Shown here: positions 1 to 12,322 of the stretch, piece after piece
Layout: each line of letters opens with the position of its first letter
Position numbering within the stretch: position 1 is the stretch's first letter
Source of the DNA: Punica granatum
Lineage: Eukaryota; Streptophyta; Magnoliopsida; Myrtales; Lythraceae
Reading direction: 5' to 3'
NCBI RefSeq assembly: GCF_007655135.1
Contig: NC_045128.1
Coordinates: forward strand, 19,686,811 to 19,750,810
DNA length: 64,000 nucleotides
Notes under the pieces: generated by a model
Told to the model about the DNA's origin: nothing
Seen by the model: the letters and a program-made list of their open reading frames with translations, nothing else
Databases searched by the model: none
Program-made: the position numbers and the translations under genes

Positions 1-2192
1 ACTGCTTCTACCCATTTTGAAACATAATCAACAGCCACAAGAATATATTTATTTGAAAAAGAAGAGGGAAAAGGACCCATAAAGTCTATTCCCCACACAT
101 CAAAAAGCTCAATTACAAGAATGCTATTTTGTGGTACTTCATGTCTCCTAGAAATATTGCCAGTTCTTTGGCATGGAGCACAAGACATAATGTAATTCCT
201 GCAATCATGAAATACTCTAGGCCAATAAAATCCACAAGATAAGATCTTAGTTGCAGTTCTTTCCACACCAAAGTGGCCTCCTGCTTCCTTAGAATGACAG
301 TGTTGTATTATGCTAAGTTGTTCAGTTTCAGGCACACAGCGTCTAATTACTTGGTCAGCACAATATTTAAACAGATATGGTTCATCCCAAAAATAGTATT
401 TCACATCATGCAAAAATTTCTTTTTCTGTTGAGATGACAAACCATATGATGTGATGTTGCTAACCATGTAATTGACTATATCAGCATACCAAGGTAATCC
501 TTGGATTTCTGCTACATGCAATTGTTCATCAGGGAACTTTTCATTAATGGGTGAATCTAAACAATCAGATTCCAAACGGGATAAGTGATCAGCCACTACA
601 TTTTCAGTTCCCTTTGTGTCTCTAATTTCCAGGTCAAATTCTTGTAGCAGTAGAATCCAACGAATTAGCCTAGGTTTAGCATCAGCTTTGGCAAACAAAT
701 ATTTCAGGGCAGCATGGTCTGTGTATACTATGATCTTAGAACCTATCAGATAAGGCCGAAACTTGTCACATGCAAATATGACTGCTAAAAGCTGCTTTTC
801 AGTTGTGGCATAGTTCTTTTGGGCCTCATTTAAAGTTCTACTAGCATAGTATATTGCATGAAATACCTTACCTCTCCTTGGCCCAAGTACTGCTCCTACA
901 GCATAGTCGCTGGCATCACACATCAGCTCAAACGGAAGCTCCAAATTAGGTGCAACGATCACTGGTGCAGAAGTGAGTTTCTCCTTCAATAAATTGAATG
1001 CCTGCAAACAATTGTCATTAAAAACAAAAGCAGAATCTTTTTCAAGTAAATTACAAAGAGGTCTAGAGATTTTAGAAAAGTCCTTGATAAATCTCCTGTA
1101 GAAGCCAGCATGTCCTAAGAAGCTCCTTACTCCTTTTGTTGAAGTGGGTGGTGGCAACTTCTCTATTATCTCCACTTTTGCTCGATCAACTTCAATCCCT
1201 TTCTTTGACACCGTGTGACCTAAGACTATACCCTCTCTTACCATAAAATGATATTTCTCCCAGTTCAGAAGCAGATTAGTCTCCTTACATCTTTTAAGCA
1301 CACAGCCTAAATTTGTCAGACAAGATTCAAATGACTTCCCAAAAACAGAGAAATCATCCATAAATATTTCAATAAAATTCTCTAACATGTCAGAAAATAT
1401 AGACATCATGCACCTCTGGAAAGTGGCAGGTGCATTACAGAGACCGAAAGGCATTCTCCTAAAGGCAAAAGTGCCATAAGGACAAGTGAATGTGGTTTTC
1501 TCCTGGTCCTCGGGTGCTATATGAATCTGATTGTAACCAGAATAACCATCTAGAAAACAATAATAATCATGCCCTGCAAGTTTTTCTAGCATCTGATCAA
1601 TGAAGGGGAGGGGGAAATGGTCTTTACGGGTAGCATCATTTAGTTTCCTGTAATCTATACAAACTCTCCACCCAGTCACAGTACGAGTCGGGATTAATTC
1701 ATTGACCTCATTTTTAACCACAGTCATACCACCCTTTTTAGGCACTACTTGAACAGGACTAACCCATTTACTATCTGAGATATGATAGATAATACATGCA
1801 TCCAACAGTTTAAGCTCTTCTTTCTTCACTACCTCTTTGAGAGTTGGGTTAAGTCGCCTCTGTGGTTGCACTACGGGTTTGCACTCAGCTTCCAACATTA
1901 TCCTGTGAGTGCAAATCAAAGGGCTGATCCCTTTGATATTTGCAATAGTCCATCCTATTGCCTCCTTGTGCTCTCTCAGCACGCTTAGGAGCTGTTGCTC
2001 CTGATCACCTGTCAAGGAAGAAGAGATAATTATTGGCAAAGTATCATCTATTCCAAGATAGGCATATTTTAAATGGCTAGGCAATGGTTTAAGTTCTAGC
2101 ACCGGGGACTGTGTCAAAGATGATACTGGTTTTGTCGCACTAGTGCCCAGCTCCTCATAGTAGCGAACCTTGATTTCTGATACCTTCTCCAC
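1..2192 (-). CDS. Athila pol, array unit 1 (C-terminal end outside window)
   Basis: Reverse transcriptase, RNase H and the start of integrase of an Athila-type Ty3/gypsy element, which copies element RNA into DNA and inserts it. The frame starts at 2192, as in the full copies, and runs off the left edge at about residue 730. Visible motifs are the RT block with FMDD in place of YMDD (residues 277-280), the RNase H residues of CDAS and TDH, the integrase HHCC zinc finger (His631, His640, Cys671, Cys674) and the first integrase Asp703. Glu125 is shared only with unit 2. The upstream frame is separated from it by a TAG stop at 2223-2225. It is a fragment inside the tandem array and not a complete element. 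Confidence 0.85.
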   Translation of the reverse strand, partial: MEKVSEIKVRYYEELGTSATKPVSSLTQSPVLELKPLPSHLKYAYLGIDDTLPIIISSSLTGDQEQQLLSVLREHKEAIGWTIANIKGISPLICTHRIMLEAECKPVVQPQRRLNPTLKEVVKKEELKLLDACIIYHISDSKWVSPVQVVPKKGGMTVVKNEVNELIPTRTVTGWRVCIDYRKLNDATRKDHFPLPFIDQMLEKLAGHDYYCFLDGYSGYNQIHIAPEDQEKTTFTCPYGTFAFRRMPFGLCNAPATFQRCMMSIFSDMLENFIEIFMDDFSVFGKSFESCLTNLGCVLKRCKETNLLLNWEKYHFMVREGIVLGHTVSKKGIEVDRAKVEIIEKLPPPTSTKGVRSFLGHAGFYRRFIKDFSKISRPLCNLLEKDSAFVFNDNCLQAFNLLKEKLTSAPVIVAPNLELPFELMCDASDYAVGAVLGPRRGKVFHAIYYASRTLNEAQKNYATTEKQLLAVIFACDKFRPYLIGSKIIVYTDHAALKYLFAKADAKPRLIRWILLLQEFDLEIRDTKGTENVVADHLSRLESDCLDSPINEKFPDEQLHVAEIQGLPWYADIVNYMVSNITSYGLSSQQKKKFLHDVKYYFWDEPYLFKYCADQVIRRCVPETEQLSIIQHCHSKEAGGHFGVERTATKILSCGFYWPRVFHDCRNYIMSCAPCQRTGNISRRHEVPQNSILVIELFDVWGIDFMGPFPSSFSNKYILVAVDYVSKWVEA

Positions 2193-4238
2193 AGATTCTT
2201 CCTCATGCTCATCATCATCACTCTAATCGTCCAGATCCCTAAGGACTGATTCCATTGTATCCACACCTGCTTTCTCCTCCACAAACTCAGAGATAAGCTC
2301 ATCAATAATGTCAATGGTGTAACAAGATTTGCCATTGTACGGACCCGAATGTGGACTCTCGTCGGGGCCCGCATTGCGCGCTTTTGGATCGCGCGGCTTG
2401 GGAGTGTCCACCTTCCCGTGGGGACGCGTGACGGACACGCGTGAGAGAAGGAGTCGCCACTTATCATTTTACGACCCGTAGGTCGAGGGCAGATAAGTTA
2501 CCCGAGTCTAGGGGTATGGAACACCTAGTTTGTCGTTAAGGCATTGATCTGTGCGGAACCGGAAAATCCGTGTTCGGGGGTTCATGTTACGTGCGGGCCT
2601 ATATCCCGCACGCCCTTTCGGTACTCTGGTTTGCTAGGCTTGCATTTTTGTTTTATTTACTGCATGAATTAGGCTGCACTCGGCTCACACGTTTTGACAC
2701 CGTAACTTCGATGAATTAAACGATGTCGGTGGAGAAGCTGAGAGAGAAGTAAACCCGTGTGTCGGGGAATTGGTTCACAATCTTGCGTTACAGTTCATCG
2801 AACCATGGAGGTTGAATCCCTGCGTGAACCAGAACCGAGAGTTCTTGGATTTACTTGTATCTGGGCAAGCATTAGACCGATTCGATTAATTCGACTATCG
2901 GACCGTTCGCTCACCGACTAGAATTCTTACAGAATAAATGTACAAAATAAAATCCTTACAATGCTCTCGAAAACAATAAATACAAATTACAAATGGCCGA
3001 ATTCCAGTCGACTCGCGTTCGGTTATTATTCCACTCTAACTCACCGTGAGTTTAGGGAAAAAGACCGAAGAACTGAAATTCAATGGACGCTCTCACTGAA
3101 TAGGGCATTGGACCCTGTGAGTGTTGATTAGGGCGTTGAACCCTGTGCTCGATGATTAGGGTGTTGAACCCTAATATTATTCGGCCTAGGGATCAAGCTC
3201 GACCCGTATGGCAAACAAGTGCGGAAAGATAACACGCAACATGTTAATAACAGACAAGGTGTTTTGTATTTACCGAATGTACGTGGATTAACAAGTTTTT
3301 TAATCCAAAAGTGTTTTTGCAAGCAAATGCCATATGTTAAGCAATCAAACGCGTGCCAATGTTTTAGTATTCTGCTTTTGTTGGAAATTTGGAAAAGAGA
3401 ATCGAATATCATGTGTGTAGATTGCTTTTATAGTGATTCGGTGTTGTGACACTGAATTACCACTGAATTGATCCAAACTTGTATTTTGACTCTAGATTTG
3501 GAACCTAGAGTTCCGCCTAACCATTTTCTAGGATTTGGTTAAGTCGAGTGAAATGATTAGTCCGATAACTGTATTTTGATATAGAATACCCAACTGACAT
3601 CTTAAACTGCGCTAGGATGTCGGCGAATCACGAAATGATGTTCTTGCCCTTGATTTGAAAATTTGTTTTCAGAAAAGGAGAACAACACAATAAGGATTTG
3701 AAAGTATGAGGGTTTTGAAAAGGGCATTAACACCGTTTTGTAATTCGTCGACGCGAGTTACAAATTACTGTCAAATTCGTGCAAAGTTATTTAAATGGAA
3801 TGAATTAACCGTGTGAACGTCCCGATTAACCCGTTCGTGGAATTAATGCTTAAGGTTATTGCCGAATACTTTAATTGTGAAAACGATTCGTGATTCGGCG
3901 ACCAACACGAATCCGTAAGGATCGAGGATATTTGGTCCAATGACCGAAACTACCCTCGTAACCGAATGGACCCGAATGAGTCAACGATACCCGAATCTAT
4001 GCATGTTTTGTTTTGAAAAGACATGTAATCGATGTTTTAACATGGGAATCGTGGAAATATCGAAATTACACTTTCGTACAATCCGAGAAATGAATTAAAC
4101 TCGAAATAAGGAAATCATTCTTGATCCAAAAAGGGCCAAGAAGCCCTCGGCTTCACCTTGTCAAAGATGGCCGAATACTCTCATGGCTCGATTCAAATCA
4201 CAAAGAATTTCCTAATCTTGGTTTAATCATTTTTCGCA
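1..4238 (-). repeat. Array unit 1 (partial at window edge)
   Basis: Corresponds to the last 4238 nt of the 5065-nt unit. It lacks the first 827 nt, which lie outside the window. Athila pol sequence runs to 2335 and the Ogre LTR fragment starts with TGTACGG at 2336. It shares derived bases with unit 2, for example AAACGCGTGCC near 3350 where units 3 and 4 have AAACACGTGCC. Confidence 0.92.
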
Positions 4239-4253
4239 CTTAGTTTATAGTCG

Positions 4254-4511
4254 CTAGTTCGACTTTACCAGTTCTTCAACCGAATTTGCTAGATCCACCG
4301 TAGTGGCATCACCATCAATATTTTCCCCTTCAAAGTAATGCTTGAGAAGATGACCGTTTACTTTAAAAGTGCGGTCATCTTCTGACTTCAGCTCAACTGC
4401 ACCATAGGGAAAAACATTAGAAATAACAAATGGTCCAGACCATCGAGATTTTAACTTACCTGGGAACAACTTCAAGCGAGAGTTGTATAATAGGACTTTC
4501 TGACCAGGCAA
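4254..4511 (-). CDS. Athila integrase C-terminal tail (array unit 2, frameshifted)
   Basis: An 85-residue frame that starts [19 protein letters not shown]. This is the SH3-like C-terminal domain of gypsy integrases (GPF-type fold, here [16 protein letters not shown]). It follows the main pol frame after a frameshift near 4595; the Met is only where the open stretch happens to begin. It ends 15 nt before the array junction at 4238/4239. No chromodomain follows, as expected for Athila. Confidence 0.82.
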   Translation of the reverse strand: MPGQKVLLYNSRLKLFPGKLKSRWSGPFVISNVFPYGAVELKSEDDRTFKVNGHLLKHYFEGENIDGDATTVDLANSVEELVKSN

Positions 4512-4578
4512 AAACTCTCGCTTTAGGATGTTCCTATCATGCCATCGCTTGGCTCGCTCCTTGTATATCCTAGCATTT

Positions 4579-7257
4579 TCATATGCTTCCTCTCTCAGCC
4601 ATCCGATTCAACTGGAGCAATCTCTTTTCACCTGCAGCTTGTAAATCAAAGTTAAGGTATTTTATGGCCCAATATGCTTTGTGCTCAAGCTCTACTGGTA
4701 GGTGACATGATTTACCATAAACAATCTTGTATGGGGACATTCCTATGGGGGTTTTGAAAGCTGTCCTGTAAGCCCACAATGCATCATCAAGTTTTAAAGA
4801 CCAATCTTTCCTAGATGCATTGACTGTTTTCTCTAAGATACGCTTTATTTTCCTATTGGACACCTCAACCTGTCCACAAGTCTGTGGATGATAAGGGGTG
4901 GCAATTTTATGAGTAACTCCATATTTTGATAATAATTTTTCAAATTGCCGATTGCAAAAATGTGATCCCCCATCACTTATAATGGCTCTAGGTACCCCAA
5001 ATCTTGAAAAGATGTTCTTTTTTAAAAATCTGATTACAACTCTGGCATCATTACTTTGTAGAGCAACTGCTTCTACCCATTTTGAAACATAATCAACAGC
5101 CACAAGAATATATTTATTTGAAAAAGAAGAGGGAAAAGGACCCATAAAGTCTATTCCCCACACATCAAAAAGCTCAATTACAAGAATGCTATTTTGTGGT
5201 ACTTCATGTCTCCTAGAAATATTGCCAGTTCTTTGGCATGGAGCACAAGACATAATGTAATTCCTGCAATCATGAAATACTCTAGGCCAATAAAATCCAC
5301 AAGATAAGATCTTAGTTGCAGTTCTTTCCACACCAAAGTGGCCTCCTGCTTCCTTAGAATGACAGTGTTGTATTATGCTAAGTTGTTCAGTTTCAGGCAC
5401 ACAGCGTCTAATTACTTGGTCAGCACAATATTTAAACAGATATGGTTCATCCCAAAAATAGTATTTCACATCATGCAAAAATTTCTTTTTCTGTTGAGAT
5501 GACAAACCATATGATGTGATGTTGCTAACCATGTAATTGACTATATCAGCATACCAAGGTAATCCTTGGATTTCTGCTACATGCAATTGTTCATTAGGGA
5601 ACTTTTCATTAATGGGTGAATCTAAACAATCAGATTCCAAACGGGATAAGTGATCAGCCACTACATTTTCAGTTCCCTTTGTGTCTCTAATTTCCAGGTC
5701 AAATTCTTGTAGCAGTAGAATCCAACGAATTAGCCTAGGTTTAGCATCAGCTTTGGCAAACAAATATTTCAGGGCAGCATGGTCTGTGTATACTATGATC
5801 TTAGAACCTATCAGATAAGGCCGAAACTTGTCACATGCAAATATGACTGCTAAAAGCTGCTTTTCAGTTGTGGCATAGTTCTTTTGGGCCTCATTTAAAG
5901 TTCTACTAGCATAGTATATTGCATGAAATACCTTACCTCTCCTTGGCCCAAGTACTGCTCCTACAGCATAGTCGCTGGCATCACACATCAGCTCAAACGG
6001 AAGCTCCAAATTAGGTGCAACGATCACTGGTGCAGAAGTGAGTTTCTCCTTCAATAAATTGAATGCCTGCAAACAATTGTCATTAAAAACAAAAGCAGAA
6101 TCTTTTTCAAGTAAATTACAAAGAGGTCTAGAGATTTTAGAAAAGTCCTTGATAAATCTCCTGTAGAAGCCAGCATGTCCTAAGAAGCTCCTTACTCCTT
6201 TTGTTGAAGTGGGTGGTGGCAACTTCTCTATTATCTCCACTTTTGCTCGATCAACTTCAATCCCTTTCTTTGACACCGTGTGACCTAAGACTATACCCTC
6301 TCTTACCATAAAATGATATTTCTCCCAGTTCAGAAGCAGATTAGTCTCCTTACATCTTTTAAGCACACAGCCTAAATTTGTCAGACAAGATTCAAATGAC
6401 TTCCCAAAAACAGAGAAATCATCCATAAATATTTCAATAAAATTCTCTAACATGTCAGAAAATATAGACATCATGCACCTCTGGAAAGTGGCAGGTGCAT
6501 TAGAGAGACCGAAAGGCATTCTCCTAAAGGCAAAAGTGCCATAAGGACAAGTGAATGTGGTTTTCTCCTGGTCCTCGGGTGCTATATGAATCTGATTGTA
6601 ACCAGAATAACCATCTAGAAAACAATAATAATCATGCCCTGCAAGTTTTTCTAGCATCTGATCAATGAAGGGGAGGGGGAAATGGTCTTTACGGGTAGCA
6701 TCATTTAGTTTCCTGTAATCTATACAAACTCTCCACCCAGTCACAGTACGAGTCGGGATTAATTCATTGACCTCATTTTTAACCACAGTCATACCACCCT
6801 TTTTAGGCACTACTTGAACAGGACTAACCCATTTACTATCTGAGATATGATAGATAATACATGCATCCAACAGTTTAAGCTCTTCTTTCTTCACTACCTC
6901 TTTGAGAGTTGGGTTAAGTCGCCTCTGTGGTTGCACTACGGGTTTGCACTCAGCTTCCAACATTATCCTGTGAGTGCAAATCAAAGGGCTGATCCCTTTG
7001 ATATTTGCAATAGTCCATCCTATTGCCTCCTTGTGCTCTCTCAGCACGCTTAGGAGCTGTTGCTCCTGATCACCTGTCAAGGAAGAAGAGATAATTATTG
7101 GCAAAGTATCATCTATTCCAAGATAGGCATATTTTAAATGGCTAGGCAATGGTTTAAGTTCTAGCACCGGGGACTGTGTCAAAGATGATACTGGTTTTGT
7201 CGCACTAGTGCCCAGCTCCTCATAGTAGCGAACCTTGATTTCTGATACCTTCTCCAC
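4579..7257 (-). CDS. Athila pol: RT, RNase H, integrase (array unit 2)
   Basis: An 892-residue open frame. Reverse transcriptase lies at about residues 100-330 with FMDD at 277-280. RNase H spans about 420-540, with Asp426, Glu465, Asp492 and Asp534 as likely catalytic residues. The integrase zinc finger is His631, His640, Cys671, Cys674, and the catalytic triad is Asp703, Asp762, Glu798 (D,D35E spacing). All core residues are present. The start is the first Met after a TAG at 7288-7290; in an intact Athila element this frame is normally continuous with gag-protease. The frame breaks near 4595 and the last part of integrase continues in another frame at 4254-4511. Private changes are Ser252 and Asn555; Glu125 is shared with unit 1. 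Not expected to yield an active polyprotein. Confidence 0.9.
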   Translation of the reverse strand: MEKVSEIKVRYYEELGTSATKPVSSLTQSPVLELKPLPSHLKYAYLGIDDTLPIIISSSLTGDQEQQLLSVLREHKEAIGWTIANIKGISPLICTHRIMLEAECKPVVQPQRRLNPTLKEVVKKEELKLLDACIIYHISDSKWVSPVQVVPKKGGMTVVKNEVNELIPTRTVTGWRVCIDYRKLNDATRKDHFPLPFIDQMLEKLAGHDYYCFLDGYSGYNQIHIAPEDQEKTTFTCPYGTFAFRRMPFGLSNAPATFQRCMMSIFSDMLENFIEIFMDDFSVFGKSFESCLTNLGCVLKRCKETNLLLNWEKYHFMVREGIVLGHTVSKKGIEVDRAKVEIIEKLPPPTSTKGVRSFLGHAGFYRRFIKDFSKISRPLCNLLEKDSAFVFNDNCLQAFNLLKEKLTSAPVIVAPNLELPFELMCDASDYAVGAVLGPRRGKVFHAIYYASRTLNEAQKNYATTEKQLLAVIFACDKFRPYLIGSKIIVYTDHAALKYLFAKADAKPRLIRWILLLQEFDLEIRDTKGTENVVADHLSRLESDCLDSPINEKFPNEQLHVAEIQGLPWYADIVNYMVSNITSYGLSSQQKKKFLHDVKYYFWDEPYLFKYCADQVIRRCVPETEQLSIIQHCHSKEAGGHFGVERTATKILSCGFYWPRVFHDCRNYIMSCAPCQRTGNISRRHEVPQNSILVIELFDVWGIDFMGPFPSSFSNKYILVAVDYVSKWVEAVALQSNDARVVIRFLKKNIFSRFGVPRAIISDGGSHFCNRQFEKLLSKYGVTHKIATPYHPQTCGQVEVSNRKIKRILEKTVNASRKDWSLKLDDALWAYRTAFKTPIGMSPYKIVYGKSCHLPVELEHKAYWAIKYLNFDLQAAGEKRLLQLNRMAERGSI

Positions 7258-7287
7258 AGATTCTTCCTCATGCTCATCATCATCACT

Positions 7288-7400
7288 CTAATCGTCCAGA
7301 TCCCTAAGGACTGATTCCATTGTATCCACACCTGCTTTCTCCTCCACAAACTCAGAGATAAGCTCATCAATAATGTCAATGGTGTAACAAGATTTGCCAT
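7288..7400 (-). pseudogene. Athila protease/RT linker, end of upstream frame (array unit 2)
   Basis: Thirty-seven codons of the Athila polyprotein just downstream of the Ogre insertion point, rich in acidic residues, ending in an in-frame TAG at 7288-7290. The same stretch is at 2223-2335, 12353-12465 and 17416-17528. After the TAG the same frame goes on into pol. On the Athila - strand the sequence before it is the protease region now at 54970-55100, moved away by the Ogre insertion. An apparent start further upstream lies in Ogre LTR sequence and is spurious. Confidence 0.72.
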
Positions 7401-9318
7401 TGTACGGACCCGAATGTGGACTCTCGTCGGGGCCCGCATTGCGCGCTTTTGGATCGCGCGGCTTGGGAGTGTCCACCTTCCCGTGGGGACGCGTGACGGA
7501 CACGCGTGAGAGAAGGAGTCGCCACTTATCATTTTACGACCCGTAGGTCGAGGGCAGATAAGTTACCCGAGTCTAGGGGTATGGAACACCTAGTTTGTCG
7601 TTAAGGCATTGATCTGTGCGGAACCGGAAAATCCGTGTTCGGGGGTTCATGTTACATGCGGGCCTATATCCCGCACGCCCTTTCGGTACTCTGGTTTGCT
7701 AGGCTTGCATTTTTGTTTTATTTACTGCATGAATTAGGCTGCACTCGGCTCACACGTTTTAACACCGTAACTTCGATGAATTAAACGATGTCGGTGGAGA
7801 AGCTGAGAGAGAAGTAAACCCGTGTGTCGGGGAATTGGTTCACAATCTTGCGTTACAGTTCATCGAACCATGGAGGTTGAATCCCTGCGTGAACCAGAAC
7901 CGAGAGTTCTTGGATTTACTTGTATCTGGGCAAGCATTAGACCGATTCGATTAATTCGACTATCGGACCGTTCGCTCACCGACTAGAATTCTTACAGAAT
8001 AAATGTACAAAATAAAATCCTTACAATGCTCTCGAAAACAATAAATACAAATTACAAATGGCCGAATTCCAGTCGACTCGCGTTCGGTTATTATTCCACT
8101 CTAACTCACCGTGAGTTTAGGGAAAAAGACCGAAGAACTGAAATTCAATGGACGCTCTCACTGAATAGGGCATTGGACCCTGTGAGTGTTGATTAGGGCG
8201 TTGAACCCTGTGCTCGATGATTAGGGTGTTGAACCCTAATATTATTCGGCCTAGGGATCAAGCTCGACCCGTATGGCAAACAAGTGCGGAAAGATAACAC
8301 GCAACATGTTAATAACAGACAAGGTGTTTTGTATTTACCGAATGTACGTGGATTAACAAGTTTTTTAATCCAAAAGTGTTTTTGCAAGCAAATGCCATAT
8401 GTTAAGCAATCAAACGCGTGCCAATGTTTTAGTATTCTGCTTTTGTTGGAAATTTGGAAAAGAGAATCGAATATCATGTGTGTAGATTGCTTTTATAGTG
8501 ATTCGGTGTTGTGACACTGAATTACCACTGAATTGATCCAAACTTGTATTTTGACTCTAGATTTGGAACCTAGAGTTCCGCCTAACCATTTTCTAGGATT
8601 TGGTTAAGTCGAGTGAAATGATTAGTCCGATAACTGTATTTTGATATAGAATACCCAACTGACATCTTAAACTGCGCTAGGATGTCGGCGAATCACGAAA
8701 TGATGTTCTTGCCCTTGATTTGAAAATTTGTTTTCAGAAAAGGAGAACAACACAATAAGGATTTGAAAGTATGAGGGTTTTGAAAAGGGCATTAACACCG
8801 TTTTGTAATTCGTCGACGCGAGTTACAAATTACTGTCAAATTCGTGCAAAGTTATTTAAATGGAATGAATTAACCGTGTGAACGTCCCGATTAACCCGTT
8901 CGTGGAATTAATGCTTAAGGTTATTGCCGAATACTTTAATTGTGAAAACGATTCGTGATTCGGCGACCAACACGAATCCGTAAGGATCGAGGATATTTGG
9001 TCCAATGACCGAAACTACCCTCGTAACCGAATGGACCCGAATGAGTCAACGATACCCGAATCTATGCATGTTTTGTTTTGAAAAGACATGTAATCGATGT
9101 TTTAACATGGGAATCGTGGAAATATCGAAATTACACTTTCGTACAATCCGAGAAATGAATTAAACTCGAAATAAGGAAATCATTCTTGATCCAAAAAGGG
9201 CCAAGAAGCCCTCGGCTTCACCTTGTCAAAGATGGCCGAATACTCTCATGGCTCGATTCAAATCACAAAGAATTTCCTAATCTTGGTTTAATCATTTTTC
9301 GCACTTAGTTTATAGTCG

Positions 9319-9576
9319 CTAGTTCGACTTTACCAGTTCTTCAACCGAATTTGCTAGATCCACCGTAGTGGCATCACCATCAATATTTTCCCCTTCAAAG
9401 TAATGCTTGAGAAGATGACCGTTTACTTTAAAAGTGCGGTCATCTTTTGACTTCAGCTCAACTGCACCATAGGGAAAAACATTAGAAATAACAAATGGTC
9501 CAGACCATCGAGATTTTAACTTACCTGGGAACAACTTCAAGCGAGAGTTGTATAATAGGACTTTCTGACCAGGCAA
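9319..9576 (-). CDS. Athila integrase C-terminal tail (array unit 3, frameshifted)
   Basis: Same 85-residue integrase C-terminal domain as at 4254-4511, with one replacement (Lys for Glu at residue 44, VELKSKDD). It is out of frame with the pol body at 9644-12322 through the inherited frameshift. Confidence 0.8.
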   Translation of the reverse strand: MPGQKVLLYNSRLKLFPGKLKSRWSGPFVISNVFPYGAVELKSKDDRTFKVNGHLLKHYFEGENIDGDATTVDLANSVEELVKSN

Positions 9577-9643
9577 AAACTCTCGCTTTAGGATGTTCCT
9601 ATCATGCCATCGCTTGGCTCGCTCCTTGTATATCCTAGCATTT

Positions 9644-12322
9644 TCATATGCTTCCTCTCTCAGCCATCCGATTCAACTGGAGCAATCTCTTTTCACCTGC
9701 AGCTTGTAAATCAAAGTTAAGGTATTTTATGGCCCAATATGCTTTGTGCTCAAGCTCTACTGGTAGGTGACATGATTTACCATAAACAATCTTGTATGGG
9801 GACATTCCTATGGGGGTTTTGAAAGCTGTCCTGTAAGCCCACAATGCATCATCAAGTTTTAAAGACCAATCTTTCCTAGATGCATTGACTGTTTTCTCTA
9901 AGATACGCTTTATTTTCCTATTGGACACCTCAACCTGTCCACAAGTCTGTGGATGATAAGGGGTGGCAATTTTATGAGTAACTCCATATTTTGATAATAA
10001 TTTTTCAAATTGCCGATTGCAAAAATGTGATCCCCCATCACTTATAATGGCTCTAGGTACCCCAAATCTTGAAAAGATGTTCTTTTTTAAAAATCTGATT
10101 ACAACTCTGGCATCATTACTTTGTAGAGCAACTGCTTCTACCCATTTTGAAACATAATCAACAGCCACAAGAATATATTTATTTGAAAAAGAAGAGGGAA
10201 AAGGACCCATAAAGTCTATTCCCCACACATCAAAAAGCTCAATTACAAGAATGCTATTTTGTGGTACTTCATGTCTCCTAGAAATATTGCCAGTTCTTTG
10301 GCATGGAGCACAAGACATAATGTAATTCCTGCAATCATGAAATACTCTAGGCCAATAAAATCCACAAGATAAGATCTTAGTTGCAGTTCTTTCCACACCA
10401 AAGTGGCCTCCTGCTTCCTTAGAATGACAGTGTTGTATTATGCTAAGTTGTTCAGTTTCAGGCACACAGCGTCTAATTACTTGGTCAGCACAATATTTAA
10501 ACAGATATGGTTCATCCCAAAAATAGTATTTCACATCATGCAAAAATTTCTTTTTCTGTTGAGATGACAAACCATATGATGTGATGTTGCTAACCATGTA
10601 ATTGACTATATCAGCATACCAAGGTAATCCTTGGATTTCTGCTACATGCAATTGTTCATCAGGGAACTTTTCATTAATGGGTGAATCTAAACAATCAGAT
10701 TCCAAACGGGATAAGTGATCAGCCACTACATTTTCAGTTCCCTTTGTGTCTCTAATTTCCAGGTCAAATTCTTGTAGCAGTAGAATCCAACGAATTAGCC
10801 TAGGTTTAGCATCAGCTTTGGCAAACAAATATTTCAGGGCAGCATGGTCTGTGTATACTATGATCTTAGAACCTATCAGATAAGGCCGAAACTTGTCACA
10901 TGCAAATATGACTGCTAAAAGCTGCTTTTCAGTTGTGGCATAGTTCTTTTGGGCCTCATTTAAAGTTCTACTAGCATAGTATATTGCATGAAATACCTTA
11001 CCTCTCCTTGGCCCAAGTACTGCTCCTACAGCATAGTCGCTGGCATCACACATCAGCTCAAACGGAAGCTCCAAATTAGGTGCAACGATCACTGGTGCAG
11101 AAGTGAGTTTCTCCTTCAATAAATTGAATGCCTGCAAACAATTGTCATTAAAAACAAAAGCAGAATCTTTTTCAAGTAAATTACAAAGAGGTCTAGAGAT
11201 TTTAGAAAAGTCCTTGATAAATCTCCTGTAGAAGCCAGCATGTCCTAAGAAGCTCCTTACTCCTTTTGTTGAAGTGGGTGGTGGCAACTTCTCTATTATC
11301 TCCACTTTTGCTCGATCAACTTCAATCCCTTTCTTTGACACCGTGTGACCTAAGACTATACCCTCTCTTACCATAAAATGATATTTCTCCCAGTTCAGAA
11401 GCAGATTAGTCTCCTTACATCTTTTAAGCACACAGCCTAAATTTGTCAGACAAGATTCAAATGACTTCCCAAAAACAGAGAAATCATCCATAAATATTTC
11501 AATAAAATTCTCTAACATGTCAGAAAATATAGACATCATGCACCTCTGGAAAGTGGCAGGTGCATTACAGAGACCGAAAGGCATTCTCCTAAAGGCAAAA
11601 GTGCCATAAGGACAAGTGAATGTGGTTTTCTCCTGGTCCTCGGGTGCTATATGAATCTGATTGTAACCAGAATAACCATCTAGAAAACAATAATAATCAT
11701 GCCCTGCAAGTTTTTCTAGCATCTGATCAATGAAGGGGAGGGGGAAATGGTCTTTACGGGTAGCATCATTTAGTTTCCTGTAATCTATACAAACTCTCCA
11801 CCCAGTCACAGTACGAGTCGGGATTAATTCATTGACCTCATTTTTAACCACAGTCATACCACCCTTTTTAGGCACTACTTGAACAGGACTAACCCATTTA
11901 CTATCTGAGATATGATAGATAATACATGCATCCAACAGTTTAAGCACTTCTTTCTTCACTACCTCTTTGAGAGTTGGGTTAAGTCGCCTCTGTGGTTGCA
12001 CTACGGGTTTGCACTCAGCTTCCAACATTATCCTGTGAGTGCAAATCAAAGGGCTGATCCCTTTGATATTTGCAATAGTCCATCCTATTGCCTCCTTGTG
12101 CTCTCTCAGCACGCTTAGGAGCTGTTGCTCCTGATCACCTGTCAAGGAAGAAGAGATAATTATTGGCAAAGTATCATCTATTCCAAGATAGGCATATTTT
12201 AAATGGCTAGGCAATGGTTTAAGTTCTAGCACCGGGGACTGTGTCAAAGATGATACTGGTTTTGTCGCACTAGTGCCCAGCTCCTCATAGTAGCGAACCT
12301 TGATTTCTGATACCTTCTCCAC
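9644..12322 (-). CDS. Athila pol: RT, RNase H, integrase (array unit 3)
   Basis: An 892-residue frame with the same domain order as the unit 2 copy: reverse transcriptase (FMDD 277-280), RNase H, HHCC zinc finger and integrase triad Asp703, Asp762, Glu798. Val125 and Cys252 keep the likely original residues, but Cys133, Thr327 and Leu417 are shared with units 1 and 2 and differ from unit 4. This places unit 3 between unit 4 and the unit 1-2 pair. The frame is preceded by the shared TAG at 12353-12355 and ends at the shared frameshift near 9660. Confidence 0.9.
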   Translation of the reverse strand: MEKVSEIKVRYYEELGTSATKPVSSLTQSPVLELKPLPSHLKYAYLGIDDTLPIIISSSLTGDQEQQLLSVLREHKEAIGWTIANIKGISPLICTHRIMLEAECKPVVQPQRRLNPTLKEVVKKEVLKLLDACIIYHISDSKWVSPVQVVPKKGGMTVVKNEVNELIPTRTVTGWRVCIDYRKLNDATRKDHFPLPFIDQMLEKLAGHDYYCFLDGYSGYNQIHIAPEDQEKTTFTCPYGTFAFRRMPFGLCNAPATFQRCMMSIFSDMLENFIEIFMDDFSVFGKSFESCLTNLGCVLKRCKETNLLLNWEKYHFMVREGIVLGHTVSKKGIEVDRAKVEIIEKLPPPTSTKGVRSFLGHAGFYRRFIKDFSKISRPLCNLLEKDSAFVFNDNCLQAFNLLKEKLTSAPVIVAPNLELPFELMCDASDYAVGAVLGPRRGKVFHAIYYASRTLNEAQKNYATTEKQLLAVIFACDKFRPYLIGSKIIVYTDHAALKYLFAKADAKPRLIRWILLLQEFDLEIRDTKGTENVVADHLSRLESDCLDSPINEKFPDEQLHVAEIQGLPWYADIVNYMVSNITSYGLSSQQKKKFLHDVKYYFWDEPYLFKYCADQVIRRCVPETEQLSIIQHCHSKEAGGHFGVERTATKILSCGFYWPRVFHDCRNYIMSCAPCQRTGNISRRHEVPQNSILVIELFDVWGIDFMGPFPSSFSNKYILVAVDYVSKWVEAVALQSNDARVVIRFLKKNIFSRFGVPRAIISDGGSHFCNRQFEKLLSKYGVTHKIATPYHPQTCGQVEVSNRKIKRILEKTVNASRKDWSLKLDDALWAYRTAFKTPIGMSPYKIVYGKSCHLPVELEHKAYWAIKYLNFDLQAAGEKRLLQLNRMAERGSI

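Larger units (their letters stand above)
4239..9303 (-). repeat. Array unit 2 (complete, 5065 nt)
   Basis: Athila part 4239-7400 and Ogre LTR part 7401-9303. Private changes include TTACATGCGGG near 7653 where other copies read TTACGTGCGGG, and the pol changes Cys252 to Ser and Asp555 to Asn. Confidence 0.92.

Noticed and set aside
2114..2467. A 117-codon basic frame on -, repeated in all array units
   Set aside because: It spans the Ogre LTR / Athila junction in a frame other than the polyprotein and has no domain.
3128..3412. 94-codon frame recurring in each LTR fragment of the array
   Set aside because: It lies wholly in LTR sequence, varies freely and is broken in unit 3; no homology recognised.
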